A stretch of 9,862 nt of DNA from Dehalococcoidia bacterium UBA1328 (GTDB lineage Bacteria > Chloroflexota > Dehalococcoidia > Lucifugimonadales > Lucifugimonadaceae): the NCBI GenBank assembly GCA_002306815.1, contig DBTA01000018.1, positions 1-9,862 on the forward strand. Direction: 5' to 3'. Numbering within the stretch: position 1 is the first letter of the stretch; each line of letters starts with the position of its first letter. Below, piece after piece: positions 1 through 6,722 of this stretch. Below the pieces are notes generated by a model. That model was not told the DNA's origin, made no database searches, and was given only the letters and a program-made list of their open reading frames with translations. The translations under genes and the position numbers were made by a program.

Positions 1-23
1 TTCGATTCCGACACCCGGCTCCA
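1..23 (+). tRNA. tRNA 3' end, truncated by window edge, probably tRNA-Thr
   Basis: The first 23 bases read as the end of a tRNA. The T-loop is TTCGATT (1-7), the 3' side of the T-stem is CCGAC (8-12), the 3' side of the acceptor stem is ACCCGGC (13-19), the discriminator is T (20) and an encoded CCA follows (21-23). The missing 5' acceptor strand should be GCCGGGT. A U discriminator combined with a GCCGG-type acceptor resembles bacterial tRNA-Thr, but the anticodon is outside the window and Gly or Cys cannot be excluded. The tRNA call is firm; the isotype is a guess. Confidence 0.85.
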
Positions 24-267
24 CTAACTGTAGGTTAAAGGGTTGAAAGCCCTGACTCAGACGAAATTGTTTCAAGTCTGGTGCTTAATCACACCAACAT
101 ACTGACACAATTTACCAAATAAATGTTCAGGGTTTCAACACTCATGGCATCGCAGACATGAGGGATCTAAGACTTACTTCGGTCAAACTCTTAGCGGTGT
201 TCATCAGATGTTAGGGATGTGCCCTTTCGAAGCGTCGCATATCAACCGTGATGTGCGCTTTATCTGG
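24..267. other. Gene-free spacer between the tRNA and the SnoaL-like gene
   Basis: No reading frame with a credible ribosome binding site was found in this 244-base spacer. It holds several small inverted repeats. The clearest are CAGAC...GTCTG with inner GAAA/TTTC (58-80), CTCATG...CATGAG (141-162) and GCATATCA...TGATGTGC (237-256). The first could fold in the 3' trailer of the tRNA transcript, but no T-run follows it, so an intrinsic terminator is not supported. Confidence 0.4.
237..256. terminator. Hairpin just past the end of the SnoaL-like gene, possible terminator
   Basis: GCATATCA (237-244) and TGATGTGC (249-256) form an 8-bp stem with one G-U pair and a 4-base loop. It lies 11 bases beyond the stop codon of the minus-strand gene ending at 268. 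On the minus strand no T-run follows, so as an intrinsic terminator it is weak. It could instead stabilise the mRNA 3' end or be chance. Confidence 0.25.
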
Positions 268-825
268 TCATCGAGGTTCTGGCGTTCGACCGCTGGCTAT
301 ATCGGCGCCGATTTGGGCGGGCTGGGGAGCGACCCCGGGCCAACGGATGCGCATCCTGTCACCGAAGCCGGTGGGCAATTCAGACAACTTCAGCACATAC
401 AATATACGCGCCTCTCGCTCGAAGAACCGCCATCTTCCTTCAACGAGACGGTAGTCATCGAGGTACCGCAAGGCAACAAAAACGGTCTCTCCCTCGATTG
501 TGAGCTCGGCGTGCGCGCACACCACCCCAGCGGCTGTGCCATCGTCGTTGAACGTGATCTCGTGAGAGTGGGGATAGTGATACGAGGCTGCGTATGCGCT
601 AGTGCGTTCCTTGTAATATTCAATGATGGCATCGGTCCCTACTGCAGGTTCACCGACGGAGTCGAATATAGCGTCGGGCGTGTACTGGTCGGCGAGGGAC
701 TCCCAATCGCGGTCGTCGACGGCTCGGCCATAGCGGGCTACCAGGGCTCGGAGCTCTTCACGGTCCTCGAGGCACTGCAGGCGAGCTCGTAGCTCGTTGA
801 TCTCGTCTTTCATATCTATTGGCAT
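268..825 (-). CDS. SnoaL/NTF2-like domain protein
   Basis: The 185-residue product fits the nuclear transport factor 2 / SnoaL-like superfamily, closest in style to the SnoaL_4 type. These are small alpha+beta cone-shaped proteins that include isomerases, dehydratases, cyclases and non-catalytic ligand binders. An N-terminal charged helix (about 5-30) leads into the typical ARYGRAVDDRDWESLADQYT segment (about 30-49). A His-containing strand follows (YHYPHSHEI, 82-90), then a central sheet with a YLDDYRLVEGRWRFFERE segment (121-138), where family members usually have a conserved Tyr/Trp/Arg region. The ATG at 825 is preferred over the one at 831 because AAGGAG lies 8 bases upstream of 825 but only 2 from 831. 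It is transcribed divergently from the hydantoinase/ABC genes. A role acting on the same substrate or product is only a contextual inference. Stand-alone proteins of this family cannot be assigned a reaction by sequence alone. Confidence 0.82.
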   Translation of the reverse strand: MPIDMKDEINELRARLQCLEDREELRALVARYGRAVDDRDWESLADQYTPDAIFDSVGEPAVGTDAIIEYYKERTSAYAASYHYPHSHEITFNDDGTAAGVVCAHAELTIEGETVFVALRYLDDYRLVEGRWRFFEREARILYVLKLSELPTGFGDRMRIRWPGVAPQPAQIGADIASGRTPEPR

Positions 826-1028
826 TTGCATGACTCCTTAGGATTTCTGATTTCGGGATAGGCCTCTAAGGCATCAGTCCCTCTTGGTGTGTATGTTCGT
901 CGACCACGGGAACTATCTCCCCTCGTGTCGGAACACGACTGAACCTTCAAGATTCAGGTTGATTACTGCCCGTAGCGATGTTGGAAGATGTATCCGATTT
1001 ATAGTGCGAAACATTTCGAAATTTTATC

Positions 1029-1057
1029 TTGCATGATCGTTTGTGTCGATATAGGAT
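1029..1057 (+). promoter_or_regulatory. Candidate promoter for the hydantoinase operon
   Basis: TTGCAT (1029-1034) and TAGGAT (1052-1057) are separated by 17 bases, matching sigma-70 type -35/-10 hexamers at 3 and 4 of 6 positions. The expected start would be near 1064. The palindrome at 1077-1100 would then sit just downstream of the start, suited to repression by roadblock. The hexamer matches are weak, and other AT-rich choices exist in this stretch. Confidence 0.25.
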
Positions 1058-1076
1058 CTTAAAAAAATATATCAGA

Positions 1077-1100
1077 ATAATAGATTTTAAAATCTGTTAT
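1077..1100. promoter_or_regulatory. 24-bp AT-rich palindrome, candidate operator
   Basis: The core AGATTTTAAAATCT (1082-1095) is a perfect 14-bp palindrome. Symmetry extends four more pairs on each side (1077-1080 with 1097-1100), interrupted by one T/G position (1081/1096). It overlaps a second dyad, GTTAT-ATC-ATAAC (1096-1108). The length, symmetry and place upstream of a catabolic-type operon fit the binding site of a dimeric repressor or activator. No regulator gene is in the window, so the binding protein is unknown. Confidence 0.5.
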
Positions 1101-1116
1101 ATCATAACCAGAGGTT

Positions 1117-1135
1117 GGCCTTATTCCATAAGGTC
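1117..1135 (+). promoter_or_regulatory. Stem-loop in the leader of the hydantoinase operon
   Basis: GGCCTTAT (1117-1124) pairs with ATAAGGTC (1128-1135) across a 3-base TCC loop, giving 8 pairs with one G-U. It lies 38 bases upstream of the first duplicated start codon. It may be a DNA-level operator half or a leader RNA hairpin. No T-run follows, so it is not a terminator. Confidence 0.4.
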
Positions 1136-1158
1136 GTTGCGTTTTAACTTAGTTTGAA

Positions 1159-1202
1159 CGGGGGGACAACTTATGATTGACGGGGGGACAACTTATGATT
1201 GA
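1159..1202 (+). repeat. Perfect 22-bp tandem duplication of a ribosome binding site plus start codon
   Basis: Bases 1159-1180 and 1181-1202 are identical. Each unit holds a G6 tract, the spacer ACAACTT, an ATG and the next four bases. The second copy supplies the start of the hydantoinase A gene (ATG 1195). The first copy supplies an ATG at 1173 that opens a 9-codon frame (MIDGGTTYD) ending with TGA at 1200-1202, so its stop overlaps the start region of the real gene. This looks like a recent slip-strand duplication. Confidence 0.9.
1173..1202 (+). other. Possible 9-codon leader ORF overlapping the hydantoinase A start
   Basis: The ATG in the first 22-bp copy has the same G-rich upstream tract and spacing as the true start. 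Its frame reads MIDGGTTYD and stops at 1200-1202, five bases downstream of the ATG at 1195. If translated it could couple to the downstream gene by termination-reinitiation, or compete with it. It is visible in sequence only, and function is inferred. Confidence 0.3.
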
Positions 1203-3228
1203 CGTAGGAGTAGATGTAGGCGGTACATTTACGGACTTCACATTTTTCGATCGCGAATCTGGAGATCACTGGGTCAAGAAGGTTTCTTCGACTCCGTCAG
1301 ACGTGGCAGCTGCCGTGCTTGCAGGTCTAGAAGACGTCGAGCTCTCCCGAGTTGGCAATATCATTCATGGTACGACAGTTGCTTTGAACTCTGTGATTCA
1401 GCGGGCGGGCGCAAAGACCGCGATTGTCACGACCAAGGGCTTTCGTGATCACATCGAGATCGGAGACACACTCCGATACACCGGTGGAATTTATGACCAC
1501 CGTTGGGTTCGGACCCCGCCCTACCCCGTTCCCCACGAGCAGCGCTTTACGATCGACGAGAGAACGTCTGGCGATGGCGAAGTGACCGTTGCGGTAAACG
1601 ATTCCGAGGTTGAGCAGCTCGCAGAGACGCTCGCAGAATTGGAATTTGAGGCCGTTGCTGTTTGTTTTCTGAACTCCTATATGAATCCTGAAAACGAGCG
1701 CCGCGCCGCTGACGTGTTGGCTAAGCATCTACCGAACGTCGCGATCTCGATCTCGTCGGTTAACCCAGAGTTCCGCGAGTACCCTCGATTCATCACTACG
1801 GTGTTCAATGCCTTCATTGCTCCGATGATCGCGGAATATGTCAACCGGCTAGAAGCTGCTCTCGGCGAACGCGGCTACGCCAATAAAGTCCTCTATATGA
1901 CGTCAGCTGGCGGCATTGCGAGCCGTGACGCCATCTTGGAAGAACCGATGCGCCTTCTCTTCGGCGCTGTGGCAGGTGGCGTCAGCGCCGGAGCATACAT
2001 CGCTCGGCTTGGCAACATTCCCAGCGTGGTGACCTTCGACATGGGCGGGACGAGCTCGGACGTCGGTTTCGTGGAGGACTACCGGCCGCAGATCACAGCC
2101 ACCAAAGTGCTGGTGGCGTTCCCGATTGCATTACCGCATCTTGACGTCCGATCCATAGGCGCCGGTGGCGGAAGTATAGCGATGAGTACGCCTGACGGCA
2201 CGATTCGCGTGGGCCCCGAGAGCGCAGGGGCGGATCCTGGTCCGGCATGCTACGGAAGGGGAGGTAACGACTTCACGGTAACTGATGCCAACCTTCTGTT
2301 GGGACGAATCGGTGAGACTGGTTTGCTTGGGGGTGAAGTAGCACTTGACCGCACGTTGTCGGAGGACGCTGCACAGCGTCTTGCTGCTGAAGTCGGGATG
2401 AGTGACATCTATGAGATGGCCGCTGGTGTGATCGATATCTGTAACACGAACATGTATGGCGCGATCCGTGAGGTGTCGATAGAGCGGGGAAGTCACCCAG
2501 CTGACTTGGCGCTCGTCGCGTTTGGTGGAGCTGGCGGGCTTCATGCCATAGCTGTCGCCGACCGGCTGGACATGGCACGGGTCGTGGTTCCGCGAAATGC
2601 CGGAATCTTCTCGGCATTGGGCTTATTGGCGGCTGATCCCCGACGGGACATGGTGCAGCCTTATCTTCGCCCGCTATCCGCAGTCGACTTCGAAGATGTC
2701 GGTTCACAACTTCTGGTTATGGGTAATAAGGCTCGCGACATACTCAAGGCCGAAGGGTTGAACGAGACAGACATTGACATTGAGTATCGATTCGGGATGC
2801 GATACGCGGGACAGGTATACGAAGAAGAGGTTGTCGCGAAGTCACCGGCTACAGACTACGACCAGCTGGCGGCTGATTTCGGTAATCTCTACGAGGGTAA
2901 ATACGGGTTTCGCAGAGAGCCTGAGTTCGCAGAGTTGATCAATCTTCGAGTGGTCGCTATCGGCAGGACAGCGAAGCCTGACTTGGCTCGTGCACTTGAA
3001 CAACAATCTCCGGCTAAGCCCGATTATACGACCACCAGGCAGGTGTATTTTGACGGTGAATTTCGCGAATGCCCGGTGTTGCAGCGGTTGACGCTGAAAG
3101 CAGGCGACGAGATTGAAGGTCCAGCTATTGTCGAAGAATACGACTCGACCGTGGTCATCGCCCCAGACTGGAATGCACGGATCGATAATGTTGGAAGCCT
3201 GATCATGGAGCGCCAAGTAGGTGACTAG
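1195..3228 (+). CDS. hyuA: Hydantoinase/oxoprolinase subunit A (HyuA-type)
   Basis: The 677-residue protein belongs to the ASKHA-fold hydantoinase A / 5-oxoprolinase / acetone carboxylase beta family. Members work with a B subunit in ATP-dependent opening of hydantoins, 5-oxoproline or related substrates. The N-terminal domain has the phosphate-binding DVGGTFTD (7-14) and HGTTVALN (58-65). The central domain has FDMGGTSSDVG (281-291), GAGGGSIA (322-329), GPESAGADPGPACYG (340-354) and AFGGAGGLHA (442-451). A beta-rich C-terminal domain follows from about 500. Length and motifs are full and intact. The ATG at 1195 is chosen because family members begin right at the VGVDVGGTFTD strand and a G6 tract lies 7 bases upstream. 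A TTG at 1177 is in frame but falls inside the duplicated initiation unit. The B subunit gene starts 56 bases downstream. Hydantoinase, oxoprolinase and carboxylase activities cannot be separated by motif alone. The symbol is used in the family sense. Confidence 0.93.
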   Translation: MIDVGVDVGGTFTDFTFFDRESGDHWVKKVSSTPSDVAAAVLAGLEDVELSRVGNIIHGTTVALNSVIQRAGAKTAIVTTKGFRDHIEIGDTLRYTGGIYDHRWVRTPPYPVPHEQRFTIDERTSGDGEVTVAVNDSEVEQLAETLAELEFEAVAVCFLNSYMNPENERRAADVLAKHLPNVAISISSVNPEFREYPRFITTVFNAFIAPMIAEYVNRLEAALGERGYANKVLYMTSAGGIASRDAILEEPMRLLFGAVAGGVSAGAYIARLGNIPSVVTFDMGGTSSDVGFVEDYRPQITATKVLVAFPIALPHLDVRSIGAGGGSIAMSTPDGTIRVGPESAGADPGPACYGRGGNDFTVTDANLLLGRIGETGLLGGEVALDRTLSEDAAQRLAAEVGMSDIYEMAAGVIDICNTNMYGAIREVSIERGSHPADLALVAFGGAGGLHAIAVADRLDMARVVVPRNAGIFSALGLLAADPRRDMVQPYLRPLSAVDFEDVGSQLLVMGNKARDILKAEGLNETDIDIEYRFGMRYAGQVYEEEVVAKSPATDYDQLAADFGNLYEGKYGFRREPEFAELINLRVVAIGRTAKPDLARALEQQSPAKPDYTTTRQVYFDGEFRECPVLQRLTLKAGDEIEGPAIVEEYDSTVVIAPDWNARIDNVGSLIMERQVGD

Positions 3229-3249
3229 CTTACTAACGAATGTATTGAG

Positions 3250-3262
3250 TCTATCTGATAGA
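3250..3262. repeat. Short inverted repeat between the A and B subunit genes
   Basis: TCTATC and GATAGA flank a single T in the 56-base gap. The downstream half runs into a purine-rich stretch (AAGAGAAGAGAGA, to 3284) that likely serves as the ribosome binding region of the next gene. The stem is short and AT-rich, so a terminator is unlikely. Confidence 0.3.
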
Positions 3263-3284
3263 AAGAAAAGAAAGAGAAGAGAGA

Positions 3285-5372
3285 ATGGAAGTTAAAGATC
3301 AAAATAAAGAGGTTGGGGAACCAAGTCCAATTACTATCGAGGTGGTAGGCGCAGACCTCCACTACGTGGTGCGGGAGATGCGCTCGACCTTCCTGCGAAT
3401 GGCATACTCGCCAATCCTTACTGAGACCCACGACTTCTTCTGTGGGATCACCAACAGCATCGGTGAGATCGTAGCGATCAACGTCGATGTTCCATTCCAC
3501 ATGTTCGCCTGCGTGGACGCCGTATCAGCTGTCAGGCGTGCCTATGACGATGACATCCAGCCAGGGGATCAGTTCTGGCTAAACGACCCCTGGGAGGCCG
3601 GCGCTCATCTCAACGACACGACGCTCCTGACCCCACTGTTCATTGATGGTGAGCTTCGGCTGTGGATAGCCGCTGGAGCTCACTACGGCGATGTCGGCGG
3701 CACCGTGCCGGGTAGTGCAAGTGGTGAATGCACCGAGATCTTCCATGAAGGCATTCGCGTTCCAGCGGTACGTGTGCGACGCGATGGTGAACTCAACGAG
3801 GAGTTCTTGCGGATCTTGCTAGCAAACCTTCGTCAACCGTTTGAAGCTAAGGGTGTTTTTCTCGCCCAGTCGAACACCACGTTAATTGCCAAAGAAAGTA
3901 TCGAAAAACTTTACGACCGTTATGGCTCAAATACTGTAGACAGATGTGTCCATCTAATCCTGGAAAACACGGAGAAACAGGCTCGTGCAACGATCAAGGC
4001 ATTACCCGACGGTGAGTACTACTTTGAGGACTACCTTGAGAATGGCGGAGTGAACTGGCCTCAGCCAGTCGCAGTTCGTTGCAAGATGACGGTTGACGGG
4101 GATAGCTTAAACTTTGATTTTGCCGGCACCTCACCGCAAATAGATGGTGTTGCCAACTGCGCTTTAACCAACACATGGGCGGCGGTGTTTGACGTCGTTG
4201 ATACTTACCTCTCGCCCGGTGGTGTGTCTAACTTCGGCGCAGCTCGAGCCTTCACCATCGACGCGCCAGAGGCATCTGTGGTGAACTCGAAGTTTCCTGT
4301 CCCGATTAACGGCTACGCGACGGTGATGTTTGGGCCCATCCACGGCTGCATCCAAGGGTGCCTATCGCAGGTTATGCCTGATGAAGTCTCAGGACTTACG
4401 ACCTCGAGTGCTAACCAAACCAACATCGGCGGTATGGGAGGCAAGTACCGTCAGGACGAGTATTGGATTGTCTATGAGTTTCCTTGTGGCGGCTGGGGCG
4501 CAACTCAAGAGAACGACGGGAGCCTAAATTGCTACCAGTGGCATATTGGTGACATTCCTGTTATTTGGCCTCTCGAGCGACTGGAAAGCATGAATCCCAT
4601 TGTCAGCTTGGCGAACGACATCTACCCCGACAGCGGCGGGCCAGGGTTGAAGCGCGGCGGGAACGGGATCCGACGTGCATGGAAGGTCACTCAAGAGTCG
4701 ACATTCGCCGTGCTGGGCACCGACGCTGTTCTCCCTCGTCCAGGGCTCTGCGGTGGATGGGCTGGGTCCCTTAACTGGATCGGCGTTGTTAGAGACGGTA
4801 AACCAATCGTCACGTCGGAACTGCCACTGAAGGCTGGAGGCGTTCGCCTGATACCCGATGATGTGATCCTTTATCTCGTTGCAGGAGGGGGTGGCTACGG
4901 AGACCCTCTACTGCGAGATCCTGCAAGCGTCCTTGCGGATTTTAGGAACGGTTATGTTAGCGTCGACGGTGCTCGCACGGACTATGGAGTTATCTTCGAT
5001 GAGCACCGCATCGATGTTGAGGCTACGAATACGCTGCGAGAAGAGATGAACGGGTTAAAGGTTATCGCTGATATCGCTGGCACTGACGATGATGATTACG
5101 ACATTGAGCTACGTCGGATTGTACCGGTAGGCTTGGGGCTTTCTCATGCTCTCGACGTGTCTGATGGCGATGTGCTCGAGTTAGTGAATTATCGCGGCGC
5201 TCACTTGCGTGGGTGGGCTCAGGTTGATGAAAGCCTGCCCGACAATGCGTTGGCTCTAGGTCCTCGAGGTCAGGGAATTGTCGGCACCCAAGCTGACGGC
5301 GTGGTAGAAGTTCGTACTCCATGGACCTATAGCATGCTTACGCAAGAGGGCGATACCCACTTTGTGACATGA
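3285..5372 (+). CDS. hyuB: Hydantoinase/oxoprolinase subunit B (HyuB-type) with C-terminal extension
   Basis: The 695-residue protein is a hydantoinase B / oxoprolinase family subunit, the partner of the upstream A subunit in ATP-dependent cyclic-amide hydrolysis. Family landmarks include the MRSTFLRMAYSPILTETHDF region (32-51) and LNDPWEAGAHLND (99-111), corresponding to the usual NDP...GGTHLPD with Ala for Thr. Others are GAHYGDVGGTVPGS (131-144), the ANQTNIGGMGG region (376-386) and AGGGGYGDP (533-541), which normally comes close to the end. Usual length is about 520-600 residues. This one continues about 120 residues past the VSVDGARTDYGVI block (558-570). The extra part carries SDGDVLELVNYRGAHLRGWAQV (626-647), reminiscent of a double-psi beta-barrel, but that is a weak impression. 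The ATG at 3285 is preceded by the purine-rich AAGAGAAGAGAGA. The first codons are A-rich, unlike the body of the gene. Co-transcription with the A subunit is very likely. Confidence 0.92.
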   Translation: MEVKDQNKEVGEPSPITIEVVGADLHYVVREMRSTFLRMAYSPILTETHDFFCGITNSIGEIVAINVDVPFHMFACVDAVSAVRRAYDDDIQPGDQFWLNDPWEAGAHLNDTTLLTPLFIDGELRLWIAAGAHYGDVGGTVPGSASGECTEIFHEGIRVPAVRVRRDGELNEEFLRILLANLRQPFEAKGVFLAQSNTTLIAKESIEKLYDRYGSNTVDRCVHLILENTEKQARATIKALPDGEYYFEDYLENGGVNWPQPVAVRCKMTVDGDSLNFDFAGTSPQIDGVANCALTNTWAAVFDVVDTYLSPGGVSNFGAARAFTIDAPEASVVNSKFPVPINGYATVMFGPIHGCIQGCLSQVMPDEVSGLTTSSANQTNIGGMGGKYRQDEYWIVYEFPCGGWGATQENDGSLNCYQWHIGDIPVIWPLERLESMNPIVSLANDIYPDSGGPGLKRGGNGIRRAWKVTQESTFAVLGTDAVLPRPGLCGGWAGSLNWIGVVRDGKPIVTSELPLKAGGVRLIPDDVILYLVAGGGGYGDPLLRDPASVLADFRNGYVSVDGARTDYGVIFDEHRIDVEATNTLREEMNGLKVIADIAGTDDDDYDIELRRIVPVGLGLSHALDVSDGDVLELVNYRGAHLRGWAQVDESLPDNALALGPRGQGIVGTQADGVVEVRTPWTYSMLTQEGDTHFVT

Positions 5373-5445
5373 TAAAAAATCGTGATTAAAAAAATCCGTA
5401 AGAGAAAGAGCTAAAAAAAAAAAACGAAAAAAGGAGAAATTAAAC
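5373..5445 (+). promoter_or_regulatory. A-tract leader and ribosome binding site of the lipoprotein gene
   Basis: The 73-base gap is almost all purine and strongly A-rich, with A-tracts at 5374-5379, 5388-5394, 5413-5424 (twelve A) and 5427-5432. AAGGAG follows, its GGAG (5433-5436) 9 bases before the ATG at 5446, an optimal site. A-rich leaders ahead of a strong Shine-Dalgarno favour open mRNA and high translation, fitting a binding protein needed in excess over the transporter. No hairpin plus T-run terminator is present. A separate promoter here is possible, but no paired hexamers stand out. Confidence 0.55.
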
Positions 5446-6672
5446 ATGTTTGGTAGATCTAATACCAAGTTATTATTAGTAATTTTTACAGTAATTTTTG
5501 CGTTGATCGCTTCGAGTTGTTCGAGCGGTGACGATGATAGTTCAAGTGCCAGTTCAAGTGAAGACTCTTCGGCTTCTGAAGACTCTTCGGCTTCTACTGA
5601 GGCTGGAGGAGAAGACACTGTGGTTCTCACGCAGGAATCGGACTGGGCTTTACGAGGAACGGCAGCCGCCGGCTCTGCAGCGGAAGTACCTCCATTTTCT
5701 GCGGGTATTCTTCATGTAGTTGAAGCCGCTGAGTCCGATCAACGGTGTGGCTTCGCTCTGGTTGACGCCTTAGAAGTAGTAGGGGTAACCCCAAGCGAAT
5801 TTGATGGAGCCGGCGTCCCTGAAACGATGGCTGAAGGAATGGATGTTCTGCTGGGTGAAGGCCATGACGTGATCTTCGGTATCTCTGTCGAGCCCGGAGC
5901 TATCGCGGTTCAGCTGCAACGTGCTGCCGATGAAGGAGTAACTTTCATCAATATGTGTGGAACTGTTCGGAAGAATGATCTGGTTGCTGCAAGCCCAGTG
6001 CCGAGCGACTACGCTCAGGCTGCATTAGCAGGTCAGTACATCATCGACATGCTTTACGAAGAGAATCCGAATGCTCCTGAAGGCCAGATTGCGGTTATTG
6101 AATTTCCACAGATCCTCTCGCTATTCCAGCGAGTCGCGACTGTCGAGAAAATGCTAGAAGAGTGGGATGGAATCGAAATTGTTGCTCGGCACGAGGTAGA
6201 TTTTGCTAACCCGAACGAAGATATCCGATCTGCGGTCCTCAGTATTGTGACGGCCAATCCGGATATCGACGTGATCTACACACTGGGCGACTTCATGATT
6301 CCGGCAGCCGTTTCGGCCTTGGATGAACTCGGTGTCACAGGTACTGAAGTGAAGATAGTGTCAGCACAGTCTGGCTCTCCGTCAGTCTTAAGCTTGATCG
6401 AAGCTGGTAAGGTCGCAGCTGTTGTCGATCCACGAATTGATGCGTCCGGCTGGATTGCGGTTGACATATGGCTTGACCATCTTGCAAGAGGCAATGAGAT
6501 GAACGATGTCGATTGGCATCAGTACAATCATTTCTTTGAGTACAAGCTCATAACTGCCGACAACATTGATCCCAACTACGAGATGCGTCCTGGCTACGTC
6601 GTCGAGACGCCCGTTACAGGATTCGTCGAGTTCTTCACCGCCAAGTGGACGGCGGAGTACGGCCTCGGATAG
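5446..6672 (+). CDS. ABC transporter substrate-binding lipoprotein, periplasmic-binding-protein 4-like
   Basis: The 408-residue protein has a basic N-terminus and hydrophobic signal segment (9-22) ending in a lipobox-like ASSC with Cys25, so it should be a lipid-anchored extracytoplasmic receptor. A Ser/Asp/Glu linker (26-57) follows, then a type I binding-protein fold resembling the sugar/autoinducer class used by RbsB-type systems (about 85-385). Visible pieces are FSAGILHVVEAAESDQRCGFALVDAL (84-109), GHDVIFGISVEPGAIAVQLQRAADEGVTFINM (139-170) and DVIYTLGDFMIPAAVSALDELGV (275-297), the last typical of the hinge and ligand cleft. A family-style GKVAAVVDPRIDASGWIAVDIWLD segment comes later (321-344). 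Cys101 and Cys171 could form a disulfide. It is followed by a matching permease and ATPase, and preceded by hydantoinase subunits. The ligand is unknown; a cyclic amide or nucleobase-like solute is suggested by context only. Confidence 0.9.
   Translation: MFGRSNTKLLLVIFTVIFALIASSCSSGDDDSSSASSSEDSSASEDSSASTEAGGEDTVVLTQESDWALRGTAAAGSAAEVPPFSAGILHVVEAAESDQRCGFALVDALEVVGVTPSEFDGAGVPETMAEGMDVLLGEGHDVIFGISVEPGAIAVQLQRAADEGVTFINMCGTVRKNDLVAASPVPSDYAQAALAGQYIIDMLYEENPNAPEGQIAVIEFPQILSLFQRVATVEKMLEEWDGIEIVARHEVDFANPNEDIRSAVLSIVTANPDIDVIYTLGDFMIPAAVSALDELGVTGTEVKIVSAQSGSPSVLSLIEAGKVAAVVDPRIDASGWIAVDIWLDHLARGNEMNDVDWHQYNHFFEYKLITADNIDPNYEMRPGYVVETPVTGFVEFFTAKWTAEYGLG
5539..5595 (+). repeat. Short tandem repeats coding the lipoprotein linker
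   Basis: Two near-identical 12-base units (AGTTCAAGTGCC at 5539 and AGTTCAAGTGAA at 5551) are followed by two perfect 18-base units (5560-5577 and 5578-5595) that each encode EDSSAS. They build the flexible acidic-serine tether after the lipid-anchored cysteine. Such repeats expand and contract in frame without harming the folded domain. Confidence 0.85.
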
Positions 6673-6684
6673 TTTACTTCGAAA

Positions 6685-6722
6685 GGGTCCCGTGTTGACC
6701 GCTACTCGGTCACGCGGGGCCC
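6685..6722 (+). terminator. Strong hairpin between binding-protein and permease genes (attenuator or mRNA stabiliser)
   Basis: GGGTCCCGTGTTGACC (6685-6700) pairs with GGTCACGCGGGGCCC (6708-6722), giving about 15 pairs including G-U, plus one bulged T. The loop is 7 bases, or 5 if a further G-C closes it. No T-run follows directly; four T begin 6 bases later. Its place 13 bases after the lipoprotein stop and 72 before the permease start matches the known pattern in which an intercistronic stem-loop keeps binding-protein mRNA more abundant than transporter mRNA. Partial termination is also possible. Confidence 0.55.

Larger units (their letters stand above)
832..1172. promoter_or_regulatory. 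Divergent intergenic region rich in dyad symmetry
   Basis: No gene is visible in this gap. The part next to the minus-strand gene holds an imperfect GC-containing hairpin (901-930, CACG...CGTG core) and overlapping inverted repeats at 939-960. Further right are CGAAA...TTTCG (1007-1018) and the palindrome ATTTCGAAAT (1013-1022). From about 1015 to 1110 the DNA is strongly AT-rich, as expected of a promoter/operator region. It must carry the start signals for both the SnoaL-like gene and the hydantoinase operon. A TATAAA on the minus strand (1000-1005) is a possible -10 for the former. No convincing -35 was found for it. Confidence 0.5.

Noticed and set aside
123..161. A 12-codon ATG frame (MFRVSTLMASQT) in the left spacer
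   Set aside because: It has no ribosome binding site and no other support, and a frame this short is expected by chance.
208..792. A long plus-strand reading frame of about 194 codons opposite the SnoaL-like gene
   Set aside because: It lacks recognisable family features and a ribosome site, while the opposite strand encodes a coherent SnoaL/NTF2-like protein with a good Shine-Dalgarno.
1177..1194. A TTG at 1177 as the start of the hydantoinase A gene
   Set aside because: It lies within the duplicated initiation unit. The ATG at 1195 has the G-rich tract at proper spacing and begins directly at the conserved first strand.
1159..1202. Direct repeats read as a CRISPR-like or iteron array
   Set aside because: Only two contiguous copies exist, with no spacers, and the unit is plainly a start-codon region; it is better explained as a slip duplication.
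2131..2707. Overlapping minus-strand reading frames inside the hydantoinase A gene
   Set aside because: The products are Arg/His/Pro-rich composition artefacts of the antisense strand, and the sense frame is an intact, motif-complete HyuA-type protein.
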